Source: CAYVDH01 sp964450355 (GTDB lineage Bacteria; Bacteroidota; Bacteroidia; NS11-12g; UBA955). Taken from it: DNA of 48,420 nt. A model generated the notes under the pieces. That model did no database searches. It was not told the origin of the DNA and saw nothing but the letters and a program-made list of their open reading frames with translations. The stretch spans positions 1-48,420 of the forward strand of contig CAYVDH010000007.1 of the NCBI GenBank assembly GCA_964450355.1, given 5' to 3'. How positions within the stretch are numbered: the first letter of the stretch is position 1; each line of letters opens with the position of its first letter. Positions 33,211 through 41,021 of this stretch are shown in pieces. The position numbers and the translations under genes are program-made.

Positions 33211-34959
33211 TTAATTTGTTAGTGTTTGATTTTCTAATTCTTCTTTTGCTTTCAAAATATCTATAGGCGATTCTGGTATTATTATTTCTTTTCTACGTTT
33301 TATCATTACATAAAAATTATAAGCGAACAAAATGTGCGAAAACCACATCAAAGAACCACCTATGGCTCGCCACAACCAATAAGGGGCCATAATTTCTACA
33401 CTTTCAATAAATGGTTTTCCGTCCATCCACATTAAGCCTCTTAGCGATGAGCCATACATTAAAGGGAAAGTGTAGAATAATAATCCAATTAATGCCAACC
33501 AAAAATGTGCACCAACTGTAATTTGTGGTGGTTCTTTTCCAGTTAATCGTGGAACGATAGTGTAAATAAACCCCCATAACATAAAGCATATTATACCATA
33601 CATTGTTAAGTGTGAATGGGCAACCGTGAAATCAGTAAAGTGCCAAACCAAATTAGTGAATCGAAATGCTTCTGCTGTTCCTTGTAATGAACCCGTGAAA
33701 TAAAATATGATACCAATTAAATAAAACGGTAGAGTATAGCTATTCGAAAGTTTATTCCAAGAACCTTTAAAAGTCATTAAAAAGTTTGTAGTACCTGCAA
33801 CCACAGGTATTATCATTCCTGCACTTCCAACAATAGCAATGGTTTGCAACCACCAAGGAATGGCACTAAAAATAAAGTGATGTGTTCCAATAAGTGTATA
33901 AAAAAGAATTTGTGCCCAAAATGCTAAAATTCCCAAACTATATGAGTAGATGGGTTTGTTTAATTGTTGTGGTAAGAAATAGTACATCAAGCCTAGATTG
34001 AATAACATAAACCACATTCCTACTCCTTGATGCATATAATAACCTTGTACTATGGTTTCCCCCAATCCTGTTTGCCAACTTGGCCAATAGGCTACAAATG
34101 CTATAACCAATAAAAACATCATCGCAGAAATAATGTACCAATTAGAAACATAAATTTCTTTGGTAGTTCTTTTCGCAATGGTTTTTATAAAATTTCTTAA
34201 TGAAATGATTACTCCAATACCCAATAATGCCATTACAGGCCAAATGTATTCACGATATTCACCACCACCATTATTAATACCTGCCATTAAAAATAAACTT
34301 CCTAAAATTACCGAAGCATTGATAAGAACTAGCGAACAATAACCTGTTTTTATACTTACAATAGGTACATTACTCACTCTTGGAATTACATAATACGCCA
34401 ACCCTATCATCGCTAAAGATGCCCAACCCCAAAATACTGAGTTGGTATGTACAGGACGTAGTCTTCCAAAACTCAACCAACTATAATGGTCAACATCTGG
34501 AGCACAAAATTTTATCCCAAGATATTCACCTATTGTTGTCCCAAACAATAACCAAAAAGTAGCACAACCAAAATACCAAAGTATTAATTTTGTGAGGTCA
34601 GGTTCAATATATGGTCGAGGTTGGCTTTTTTTCTTTTTTTCTATAAAGCGAAGTTCTTCTGAAGAGCTAACATTACCAACCAAACCTTTACTGTCAATAG
34701 GGTCGATTAAACCAGATAATTCATTATTCGTTAAAGCAAATTCAAGTTCTTGTTTTCGTAGTTTTAGTTTTTGAACTTCTTCGGGACTTAATTCTTTGAG
34801 ATATTTGTTGAACTTTTCTAATTCTTTTTTCTTGAGGTAATTTTGTAAGACGGCATAAGCTCTAAAGATTACTATGATAGAAGCAACTATTATCGGAATT
34901 ACAATTAGTATAATGGTAATGATAATCCCAGATTCGTTAAAGATATTTTTACTTTCCAT
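33211..34959 (-). CDS. cbb3-type haem-copper oxidase catalytic subunit (CcoN-like), divergent
   Basis: A 582-residue membrane protein. Residues 1-120 are an extra N-terminal part (one membrane segment plus a charged region); the HCO core follows. Ligands by comparison with CcoN: low-spin haem His171 and His450, CuB His310, His360 and His361, high-spin haem His448. Tyr354 in LFYTLIGTHH lines up with the cross-linked tyrosine of cbb3 oxidases, which favours O2 reduction over NO reduction. It is the first gene of the respiratory/NO group, facing the Rrf2 gene with a perfect dyad between (34999-35018). Confidence 0.87.
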   Translation of the reverse strand: MESKNIFNESGIIITIILIVIPIIVASIIVIFRAYAVLQNYLKKKELEKFNKYLKELSPEEVQKLKLRKQELEFALTNNELSGLIDPIDSKGLVGNVSSSEELRFIEKKKKSQPRPYIEPDLTKLILWYFGCATFWLLFGTTIGEYLGIKFCAPDVDHYSWLSFGRLRPVHTNSVFWGWASLAMIGLAYYVIPRVSNVPIVSIKTGYCSLVLINASVILGSLFLMAGINNGGGEYREYIWPVMALLGIGVIISLRNFIKTIAKRTTKEIYVSNWYIISAMMFLLVIAFVAYWPSWQTGLGETIVQGYYMHQGVGMWFMLFNLGLMYYFLPQQLNKPIYSYSLGILAFWAQILFYTLIGTHHFIFSAIPWWLQTIAIVGSAGMIIPVVAGTTNFLMTFKGSWNKLSNSYTLPFYLIGIIFYFTGSLQGTAEAFRFTNLVWHFTDFTVAHSHLTMYGIICFMLWGFIYTIVPRLTGKEPPQITVGAHFWLALIGLLFYTFPLMYGSSLRGLMWMDGKPFIESVEIMAPYWLWRAIGGSLMWFSHILFAYNFYVMIKRRKEIIIPESPIDILKAKEELENQTLTN

Positions 34960-34998
34960 GTGTTGTTATTGTTTGATATGATTAATTTTAAAATCCTA

Positions 34999-35018
34999 TT
35001 ACGATAAAAATGTCGTAA
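34999..35018. promoter_or_regulatory. Putative Rrf2/NsrR-type operator upstream of the oxidase operon
   Basis: TTACGA-N8-TCGTAA, a perfect 6-bp dyad, 40 bp upstream of the oxidase ATG. The same pattern with two mismatches recurs at 35512-35531 on the other side of the regulator gene. Confidence 0.6.
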
Positions 35019-35034
35019 ATAGGTTCAAATTTTT

Positions 35035-35469
35035 TTACCTCTTTAATATTGACTCTCCAGATTTTAAACCAATGGCCATGTCGTAGATAGTAGTTGTTTC
35101 TAGCATTTTTTTAAGTTCTTCTCTTATTTTTACAAATTTGTTATGCATGGGGCATGGCTTATCATAGCTACACTCACTTAAACCTAATCCACAGCCATTA
35201 TAGATGGAGTCACCATCAATGGCAAAGACTATTTCACTCATTTTAGTAGTTTTCATTTTATTTTTGTCTATTTCAAACCCTCCATATGGACCCGTATATG
35301 ATTCTACAATATCTTGTTTTGTTAATGTACCTAAAATTTTTGCAGTAAAAGCTTCTGGTGAACCTACATTTTCAACAATATCGCTAATTTTAACTCTACT
35401 ATCTTTAAGAGATTGCGTAGCAATGTAAATAATTGCTTTTATACCGTATTCACACGTTTTCGAAAACAT
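35035..35469 (-). CDS. Rrf2-family Fe-S transcriptional regulator (NsrR-like)
   Basis: A 144-residue winged-helix regulator. The N-terminus MFSKTCEYGIKAIIYIA and the wing KQDIVESYTGPYGGF are standard Rrf2. Cysteines 93, 100 and 106 (C-x6-C-x5-C) correspond to the cluster ligands of NsrR and IscR. With the downstream haemoglobin, Ric and oxidase genes it is probably an NO or Fe-S status sensor controlling this group. ATG at 35469; a TACTTTTG -7 box lies upstream (35492-35499, minus). Confidence 0.88.
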   Translation of the reverse strand: MFSKTCEYGIKAIIYIATQSLKDSRVKISDIVENVGSPEAFTAKILGTLTKQDIVESYTGPYGGFEIDKNKMKTTKMSEIVFAIDGDSIYNGCGLGLSECSYDKPCPMHNKFVKIREELKKMLETTTIYDMAIGLKSGESILKR

Positions 35470-35511
35470 TGATTTAAATTTCTAGGGGCAAAAGTAGGAA
35501 ATAATTTTCAT

Positions 35512-35531
35512 TTACGATATATTTGTCCGAA
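35512..35531. promoter_or_regulatory. Second Rrf2-type dyad, between rrf2 and the cyclo-ligase gene
   Basis: TTACGA-N8-TCCGAA. The 8-base spacer (35518-35525) is TATATTTG, an exact Bacteroidota -7 box pointing toward the plus-strand cyclo-ligase gene. On the minus strand the dyad covers the -33 region of rrf2. Binding would thus affect both divergent genes. Confidence 0.5.
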
Positions 35532-35544
35532 ATAATTTTTTAAA

Positions 35545-36096
35545 ATGGAAATAAATGAAGAAAAGAAAACTATTAGAAAATTAATGCTTGAGAAAAGGAG
35601 AAAACTTGATACACTTGTTAAACTTGAATATGACCAATTTATATGCGATCAGTTGGAACTAATAATTTTAAAAAATGGTTACAAAGTGATTCACGCATAC
35701 ATTCCAATTGCCAATGAGATAGACATAACACCATTGTTAATTAAATTGCTCAAATATAACATCACTCTTATTTGTCCAAAAACACTTCCTAAAAGAAGAT
35801 TAGAAAATAGAGTGTTGAAATCTTTAAATGAACTGGAAGTAGGAATAAAGGGTACATTGTACCCTGTTGAATGTGAATTGTTTAATGGTAAATATGATTT
35901 AATTATTGTTCCAGGTCTAGCTTTTGATGACAGAAATTATCGTTTAGGTTATGGAGGTGGGTATTACGATAATTTTTTGGTAAAGCAACCCGAATCTTAT
36001 AAAGTTGGTATTTTTTATCCATTTCAAAAAGTTGATTTAGTACCTATTGAATTACATGATATTTGTTTAGATACTATATTAGTAAAGGAAATATAG
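35545..36096 (+). CDS. 5-formyltetrahydrofolate cyclo-ligase
   Basis: A 183-residue cytoplasmic enzyme that converts 5-formyl-THF to 5,10-methenyl-THF with ATP. The N-terminus IRKLMLEKRRKL and the signature GLAFDDRNYRLGYGGGYYDNFL-type motif near residues 128-149 are conserved. ATG at 35545; divergent from rrf2 with a 75-bp gap. A single gene, followed by cassette 2 on the other strand. Confidence 0.94.
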   Translation: MEINEEKKTIRKLMLEKRRKLDTLVKLEYDQFICDQLELIILKNGYKVIHAYIPIANEIDITPLLIKLLKYNITLICPKTLPKRRLENRVLKSLNELEVGIKGTLYPVECELFNGKYDLIIVPGLAFDDRNYRLGYGGGYYDNFLVKQPESYKVGIFYPFQKVDLVPIELHDICLDTILVKEI

Positions 36097-36212
36097 ATTT
36101 TAACTTCAACTTTAATTGTTTCAAAAATATGCTCTTTTAAATTTGATTTATGTTGACTTATGAGGTGAAGCAAACCATAAATGAGCTTAAATAGACAAGT
36201 AAAAAATTTATT

Positions 36213-36248
36213 AAAAAAATCAGAAACACCGCCTTTCGGGTAGGTGTT
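36213..36248 (-). terminator. Hairpin with T-tract downstream of the cassette 2 gene
   Basis: On the minus strand AACACC (36248-36243) and GGTGTT (36230-36225) pair around a 12-base loop. Seven Ts follow (36219-36213) a few bases later. It would serve as an intrinsic terminator for the gene ending at 36268. The same hairpin is the body of the attC-like site, so the two readings overlap. Confidence 0.5.
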
Positions 36249-36264
36249 GTTAGCGGTTCAGGCT
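36227..36264 (-). repeat. attC-like recombination site of cassette 2
   Basis: A short dyad after the gene. The outer arm AGCCTGAACCGCTAAC (minus, 36264-36249) is complementary to the 5' end of the cassette. The inner stem is CACC/GGTG with a 12-base loop. Its size fits a short attC; the two arms are unequal (an extra A and an extra CAA on one side), as in real attC sites. Confidence 0.52.
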
Positions 36265-37290
36265 TTATTATTTTGTCATTTTAAATACATTCTCAATAAT
36301 TGATTCTACTGCATTTTTTGTTCTCGGAACACTGTCAATAGTCAAGTATTCACAAAGTCTGTTAGCAATAATTTCAGGTTTTGGGTTGTCAATTAGTCTT
36401 GGGTTCAGTTGTCGTAGCCAAAGTGATTGGTTTAGTCTTTCTCCATTTGTTGTGCAATATATTAAACAGTCAAGTGCTACCAAACTCAATGGTCGTCCAA
36501 TTGTCAACCACTTGTTTGCTCTGTCCCAAGAGAATTTTGAACTTGCTGCTAGTTGTCCCCAGCTTGAAGAGATATTCTTCATCCTGTCACTAACTTTTTC
36601 AATCCAGTCAAGTGTTTGGTCGTTTTGGAAATAAAGAAGTACAGAAACATTTTCGGATAAAAATTTATCGTCTCCGTTTTCTAGTTCTTTGGTAAGAATT
36701 TCAAATGCTTCATCAAAGTCAAGACATTTTGCTATTGGTTCTGCAAAAATTTGAAGTTCATTTTCTCGTCTGTTAGCAAATTCATTTTTTATCCATTCAG
36801 CTGCTGCTCTACTGACTACTTTTCCAGCTATTTCATAGGCTTTGTAATTGACGCTTCTGTTATAATCTACCTTTTCTTTCAGTCTTTTAAGAACTTCCAA
36901 TTTATCGAACGATTTAAGTTTGTTTATAACAAAGTCGTCTGTGAAATACTGAACAAATGAAAAGTCAATAAGTCTGTTTAAATCATTTTTGATTTGTTGA
37001 AAGTCTGGAAATGGAAATTTTTCAGCGTCAATTACTTCAATGTCTGATTGCGTTGCTTCTCCTGTGTCGTAATCATAAAAATCATCGTGTAAATAGTAGT
37101 TATGTCCGTGAATTGCGGTTAAGTTGAAAAACTCCAAAGGTCTTAATACTTTGTTTAATAGTCTGTCGTTGCAAGCCAAACACAAACGATAGGGATTTTG
37201 TCCTACGTCAGCAATTACTTCAACTTCTATTTCTCTTATATTACAACTTTCACATTTTATTTTCTTGTCATCTTTTAGCCTGACCGCTAA
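36227..37290 (-). mobile_element. Putative solitary integron-like gene cassette 2
   Basis: A 1064-bp unit with one gene. On the minus strand it begins at G/TTAGCG (37291/37290) and ends at GGTG/TT (36227/36226). GTTAGCGGTCAGGCT at its start and GTTAGCGGTTCAGGCT (plus strand, 36249-36264) at its end are inverted copies differing by one base insertion. Circular joining would complete a hairpin of about 18 bp per arm, ending in the CACC/GGTG stem. No integrase is seen. Confidence 0.6.
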
Positions 37291-37299
37291 CTTCCTCAT
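36268..37299 (-). CDS. Hypothetical protein with N-terminal zinc-ribbon-like cysteines (cassette 2 gene)
   Basis: A 343-residue protein that I do not recognise. Near the N-terminus two CxxC pairs (CESC and CLAC, about 22 residues apart) look like a zinc ribbon. The rest is mostly helical, with several repeats that could be HEAT-like. A TTG 7 codons further up is also open, but the ATG at 37299 is preferred. That ATG lies 8 bp outside the predicted cassette, in the shared flanking repeat, so the flank would supply the start codon. No catalytic motif is visible. Confidence 0.68.
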   Translation of the reverse strand: MRKLAVRLKDDKKIKCESCNIREIEVEVIADVGQNPYRLCLACNDRLLNKVLRPLEFFNLTAIHGHNYYLHDDFYDYDTGEATQSDIEVIDAEKFPFPDFQQIKNDLNRLIDFSFVQYFTDDFVINKLKSFDKLEVLKRLKEKVDYNRSVNYKAYEIAGKVVSRAAAEWIKNEFANRRENELQIFAEPIAKCLDFDEAFEILTKELENGDDKFLSENVSVLLYFQNDQTLDWIEKVSDRMKNISSSWGQLAASSKFSWDRANKWLTIGRPLSLVALDCLIYCTTNGERLNQSLWLRQLNPRLIDNPKPEIIANRLCEYLTIDSVPRTKNAVESIIENVFKMTK

Positions 37300-37545
37300 A
37301 AACGAACTTTTATATCGCAAAGCTATTAAATTTACGTGGTATTGGCTAGGTTATTTTCTATTTTGTTTGCTTTTGATTTTTCCAAATTTGTTCATTTACT
37401 TTTTTAGAAAATTATATTCTCCGCAATTACTCAGGCGTAAGCATGCGAAAGGGATAGTAGCGGTTACCCCGCAGTGAAGCGTAAGCGGAACGAGGAGTAT
37501 GAGCGGATTAGCCCGGTTCCGATAGGAATTCGCCCTATGTTTTTA
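37291..37545. repeat. Dispersed repeat copy B (attI-like flank of cassette 2)
   Basis: The better-preserved copy of the repeat also found at 28562-28905. Its distal half is GC-rich (GGCGTAAGCATG at 37433-37444, then GGTTACCCCGC and GAGCGGATTAGCCC). From memory, similar sequences recur between genes in many Bacteroidota. Homology to copy A ends exactly at the G of the cassette 2 crossover. The remaining 37546-37613 has no gene. Confidence 0.72.
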
Positions 37546-37613
37546 ATAAATTGGACATTTAATGGCTCTGTTGTTAAAAAGAAGTAACTATTTTTTTCTT
37601 TTTTAAAATAAAA

Positions 37614-37632
37614 TGAGTAGTTTTGCTACTCA
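37614..37632 (+). promoter_or_regulatory. Dyad with embedded -7 box at the head of the polysaccharide locus
   Basis: TGAGTAG-TTTTG-CTACTCA is a perfect 7-bp dyad. It contains TAGTTTTG (37618-37625), an exact TAnnTTTG box, 15 bp upstream of the regulator ATG. The -33 region is only T-rich. Autoregulation by the winged-helix product is the simplest reading. Confidence 0.58.
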
Positions 37633-37640
37633 AATAAACT

Positions 37641-38156
37641 ATGATTGAAACCCTAATATCTTCAAAGACAAGGGTAAAGCTGCTTTTAAAATTCTTTTTA
37701 AACAGCCAAACTAAATCGTATTTACGGCATTTAGAGTCGGAATTTGGCGAAAGTACTAATGCCATTAGATTAGAATTAAACAAATTTGAAAAAGCAGGTA
37801 TGCTTGAAACAGAATTTGTAGGCAACAAAAAATTGTTCAAAGCCAATACCTCTCATCCTCTCTACAAAGACATCAATAACATTGTATTCAAATACATCGG
37901 TTTGGACTGGATAGTGGACTATGTGGTATCAAAATTAGGCGAATTAGAAAAAGTATATTTAATAGGCAGCTTTGCAAGAGGTGTTGATAGCGATAAGATT
38001 GAACTGGTTTTTTTAGGACAAATCAACAAAAGTTTTCTCAATGAACTTTGCGAAAAAATTGAAAAAAAAATAAGTAAAAAAGTAACATATAAAATTCTAG
38101 AAAATGAAGTTTCTCTTGAAGATTATGCTTTGTTGCTTTGGCAAAAAGAAATGTAA
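37641..38156 (+). CDS. Winged-helix regulator with nucleotidyltransferase-like domain
   Basis: A 171-residue protein. Residues 1-70 are an ArsR/MarR-like winged helix (YLRHLESEFGESTNAIRLEL as helix-turn-helix, then KKLFKANTSHPLYKDI). Residues 85-170 resemble a small nucleotidyltransferase: GSFARG (109-114) is present, but the following acidic pair reads SDKIEL instead of SDIDL. It is the kind of gene commonly found first in Bacteroidota capsule loci, directly ahead of a UpxY gene, as here. Probably a locus regulator. Confidence 0.82.
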   Translation: MIETLISSKTRVKLLLKFFLNSQTKSYLRHLESEFGESTNAIRLELNKFEKAGMLETEFVGNKKLFKANTSHPLYKDINNIVFKYIGLDWIVDYVVSKLGELEKVYLIGSFARGVDSDKIELVFLGQINKSFLNELCEKIEKKISKKVTYKILENEVSLEDYALLLWQKEM

Positions 38157-38203
38157 AAAAATAGCTGAAAATGCTGTTTTTTTATATAAAATATAATAAA
38201 TGT

Positions 38204-38230
38204 TGTAACCATTGATACAACTAGGTTACA
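38204..38230 (+). promoter_or_regulatory. Dyad in the leader of the UpxY-like gene
   Basis: TGTAACC (38204-38210) and GGTTACA (38224-38230) are perfect 7-bp inverted repeats, 13 bases apart, in the 117-bp leader before the UpxY start. They could be an operator or an RNA hairpin. The leader otherwise shows a poly-T stretch after 38175 and a GC-rich patch just before the ATG. Confidence 0.45.
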
Positions 38231-38273
38231 GACACAATTGTCAGCCAAAAAATGGGACTGAAGGGGCAGCGCC

Positions 38274-38789
38274 ATGAAAAAAGAAAATGAAGAAAAACAA
38301 TGGTATGTTATCAGAACAATGTCGAGGCAAGAACGAAAAGTTGCTAAGAGATTGGAACAAATAAAACTCATTGTTTACCTCCCCCTAATCAAAACCTTAA
38401 GCCAATGGAGTGATAGAAAAAAATCCGTTGAAAAACCTTTGTTCAGTGGTTATATTTTCATACAAAAAACAACCAAATACATAGACACACTTCATATACC
38501 AGGTGTGGTAAACATCATAAAACACAATAGAAAAATAGCCATTGTAAAACAATCTGAAATAGATACCATCAAATCCATAGTGAAATACGGATATGACACC
38601 ACCGAATTGCCTTACAATAAACACATTGAATTAGGAACTAAAGTGGTAGTTACTCAAGGAAAACTGAAAGATTTAGAAGGCATTTTAATTGAAAATAACA
38701 ACGAGAAAGAATTCATCATTTATTTTGAATCTTTAGGCAATTGTTTGAAAATAAAAGTATCACCCAAAATATTGAAACCAATAGAATGA
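38274..38789 (+). CDS. UpxY/NusG-family transcription antiterminator
   Basis: A 171-residue NusG paralogue. The NGN domain is at residues 1-110 (QWYVIRTMSRQERKVAKRLE, then LFSGYIFIQ). A KOW-like segment follows (GTKVVVTQGKLKDLEGILIE, about 122-141). Such proteins bind RNA polymerase near the start of their own locus and let it read through long polysaccharide operons. Position ahead of Wzm/Wzt fits. It overlaps the permease gene by 4 bp (ATGA). Confidence 0.9.
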   Translation: MKKENEEKQWYVIRTMSRQERKVAKRLEQIKLIVYLPLIKTLSQWSDRKKSVEKPLFSGYIFIQKTTKYIDTLHIPGVVNIIKHNRKIAIVKQSEIDTIKSIVKYGYDTTELPYNKHIELGTKVVVTQGKLKDLEGILIENNNEKEFIIYFESLGNCLKIKVSPKILKPIE

Positions 38790-39634
38790 TCAACGATTTT
38801 GATTATGAAATAAGCAATAAAAAAAATGCTTTCAGCCTCAATTTAAAAGAGCTGTGGAAGTACAAAGATTTAATATCATTGTTAGTAAAACGAGATTATG
38901 TGGCGGTATATAAACAAACTGTGCTTGGCCCTATTTGGTTTTTTGTTCAACCCATCATTACTTCCATTATTTTCACAGTCATATTTGGAAACTTAGCTAA
39001 ACTTACTCCCGAAGGCAAACCAGGTTTCTTGTTCTTTTTATGTGGTCAAACATTTTGGAACTATTTTGCATCTTGCCTTACCTCTACATCCAATACGTTT
39101 GTAGCCAATGCCAGCGTTTTTGGAAAGGTATATTTTCCTCGTTTAGCTGTACCTGTATCAGTAGTATTATCTAATTTACTTAAATTTGGAATACAATTTT
39201 TACTGCTCATCTCAGTTTGGCTATATTATGTTCTACAAGATAGTAATGACATACAAGCTAATACCACTTTATTGCTTATTCCATTTTATTTGTTATTGAT
39301 GGCAATGATTGGTTTGGGTTCTGGTTTAATCATTTCATCCTTAACTACCAGGTACCGCGATTTTACATTTTTAGTAGGTTTTGGTGTTCAACTGATGATG
39401 TATGCCAGCTCAGTGGTGTATCCATTGAGCAAAGTAACTAACCCACAAATCAGTTTTATTTTAAAACTAAATCCATTAACATCCATCATTGAGGCAGTAA
39501 AATATGGATTTGATTGCGGTGGCATATTCAATCCTTTATTAATTTTATACAGCACCTTATTTGCAATTGTAATTTTATTGTTAGGAATAGTGGTATTTAA
39601 TAGGGTGGAAAAAACATTCATGGATACTGTGTAA
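38786..39634 (+). CDS. wzm: ABC-2 type polysaccharide export permease (Wzm-like)
   Basis: A 282-residue inner-membrane protein with six hydrophobic segments. The N-terminal part LLVKRDYVAVYKQTVLGPIWFFVQP and the segment SLTTRYRDFTFLVGF are typical of Wzm/TagG permeases. It pairs with the ATPase encoded 1 bp downstream to export an undecaprenyl-linked glycan. I use the ATG at 38786, which overlaps the UpxY stop (ATGA). A TTG 45 bp upstream would give a less likely extension. Confidence 0.93.
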   Translation: MINDFDYEISNKKNAFSLNLKELWKYKDLISLLVKRDYVAVYKQTVLGPIWFFVQPIITSIIFTVIFGNLAKLTPEGKPGFLFFLCGQTFWNYFASCLTSTSNTFVANASVFGKVYFPRLAVPVSVVLSNLLKFGIQFLLLISVWLYYVLQDSNDIQANTTLLLIPFYLLLMAMIGLGSGLIISSLTTRYRDFTFLVGFGVQLMMYASSVVYPLSKVTNPQISFILKLNPLTSIIEAVKYGFDCGGIFNPLLILYSTLFAIVILLLGIVVFNRVEKTFMDTV

Positions 39635-39635
39635 T

Positions 39636-40925
39636 ATGATGAATAAGGAAGTAGTAATAAAAGTAGAAAATCTGGGTAAACAATACCGTTTAGGAGAGAT
39701 AGGTATTGGCTCATTTGCTGAAGAATTTAAGCATTTAATTCAAAAAATTAAAGGCAAATCAAATGATGATGACATAGCAGAAAACGACAGAACCATGGCT
39801 GCTAGAAAAGGCGACATTGTATGGGCTGTTAAAGACGTTAATTTTGAAGTAAAAAAAGGGGAAGTAGTTGGTATTATTGGTAAAAATGGTGCAGGAAAAT
39901 CTACCTTGCTAAAAATGTTATCAAGAGTAACGGCTCCTAGTGTAGGCAGTATAAAAGTAAAAGGTCGTATTGCAAGTTTGTTAGAAGTAGGCACAGGATT
40001 TCATCCTGATTTAACGGGTCGTGAAAATATATTTTTAAATGGGGCCATACTTGGTATGACCAAGGCTGAAATACGAAGTAAGTTTGATGAAATAGTAGAT
40101 TTTAGTGGTGTTGCAAGATACATAGATACTCCAGTTAAAAGATACTCCAGTGGAATGTATGTTAGACTTGCTTTTGCTGTTGCTGCACATTTAGAACCCG
40201 AAATATTGATAGTAGATGAAGTGTTGGCGGTAGGAGATGTGGAGTTTCAAAGAAAATGTTTGGGAAAAATGAAGGATGTAAGTGGTGAAGGCAGAACAGT
40301 GATTTTTGTAAGTCATAACATGGGAGCTGTAAAAGCCTTATGTCATACAGGTATAGTGATGAAAAACGGCACTTTGGATTTTGCTGGAAATATCAACGAT
40401 TGCGTCACTCAATACCTCAAAATAAATACCACTGAAAACGATGGTGACATTGTCATTGACAAAAAAGGAATTGGTACAGCAGAAGCTAAAATAGAGAGAA
40501 TTCAATTGTTAGGAGAAGACAATGAATCTACCAATACTATCTTGTATCGCTCGCCCATCAAATTAAGATTTCATATCAATTCATCCATGGAAATACCAAG
40601 AGTATCTTTGGATGTGAAAATAAGTGATAAAGACGGCAGTATATTGTTTCATGCTTTGAATACATACTTTAACGAGCCTTTTGAATTGAACAAAGGAAAA
40701 AATACGTTTGAAGTAGAAATAGAAAATCAATTGCTTCCGGGTAATTTCTTAATGACAGTAGGAGTTCACAATGCTTCAACAACACTAACTATAGATTACC
40801 ACGAAAACATATTGGGATTTGAGGTCATAAAAGCAGCAAAAACCGCCTCAGAAAGTTATCCTTACGAATGGGTAGTAGCGCCTGCCATGGTAGGGAGTAA
40901 GTGGAAGAAGATTACCTCATCCTAA
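39636..40925 (+). CDS. wzt: ABC polysaccharide export ATPase with carbohydrate-binding C-terminus (Wzt-like)
   Basis: A 429-residue protein. Residues 1-260 are the nucleotide-binding domain: Walker A GKNGAGKST (82-90), the Wzt-type signature YSSGMYVRLAFA in place of LSGGQ, Walker B ILIVDEVLAVGD and the switch His in FVSHNMG. Residues about 285-425 are a beta-sandwich matching the Wzt C-terminal domain, which reads the end of the glycan. So export is probably of a capped O-antigen-like polymer. Partner of the permease encoded just upstream. Confidence 0.94.
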   Translation: MMNKEVVIKVENLGKQYRLGEIGIGSFAEEFKHLIQKIKGKSNDDDIAENDRTMAARKGDIVWAVKDVNFEVKKGEVVGIIGKNGAGKSTLLKMLSRVTAPSVGSIKVKGRIASLLEVGTGFHPDLTGRENIFLNGAILGMTKAEIRSKFDEIVDFSGVARYIDTPVKRYSSGMYVRLAFAVAAHLEPEILIVDEVLAVGDVEFQRKCLGKMKDVSGEGRTVIFVSHNMGAVKALCHTGIVMKNGTLDFAGNINDCVTQYLKINTTENDGDIVIDKKGIGTAEAKIERIQLLGEDNESTNTILYRSPIKLRFHINSSMEIPRVSLDVKISDKDGSILFHALNTYFNEPFELNKGKNTFEVEIENQLLPGNFLMTVGVHNASTTLTIDYHENILGFEVIKAAKTASESYPYEWVVAPAMVGSKWKKITSS

Positions 40926-40948
40926 ATCCTTGTCCATTGGAGAAGGAT
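40926..40948 (+). other. Hairpin between wzt and the aminotransferase gene
   Basis: A 10-bp stem with one mismatch and a 3-base loop, right after the wzt stop. No T-tract follows, so it is an RNA processing or pausing site rather than a clear terminator. The rest of the 96-bp gap has a direct repeat of AATTCAAAAATC before the aminotransferase ATG. Confidence 0.35.
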
Positions 40949-41021
40949 ATATACTGCTATAAAAGTAAATTTTAATTAGTAAAATTCAAAAATCCATAAA
41001 TTCAAAAATCATAAAATCCCC

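Noticed and set aside
33211..34959. Naming the haem-copper subunit a nitric oxide reductase
   Set aside because: Context favours NO, but Tyr354 aligns with the oxidase tyrosine and the NorB-type glutamates are not seen near His310, so oxidase is the safer call.
38263..38273. GGGGCAGCGCC before the UpxY start as an ops/JUMPstart-like element
   Set aside because: It resembles ops only partly, overlaps the translation start and lacks the flanking JUMPstart sequence.
38741..38785. TTG extension of the Wzm-like permease
   Set aside because: The extension overlaps UpxY by 49 bp and adds non-family residues; the ATG at 38786 forms a typical ATGA overlap.
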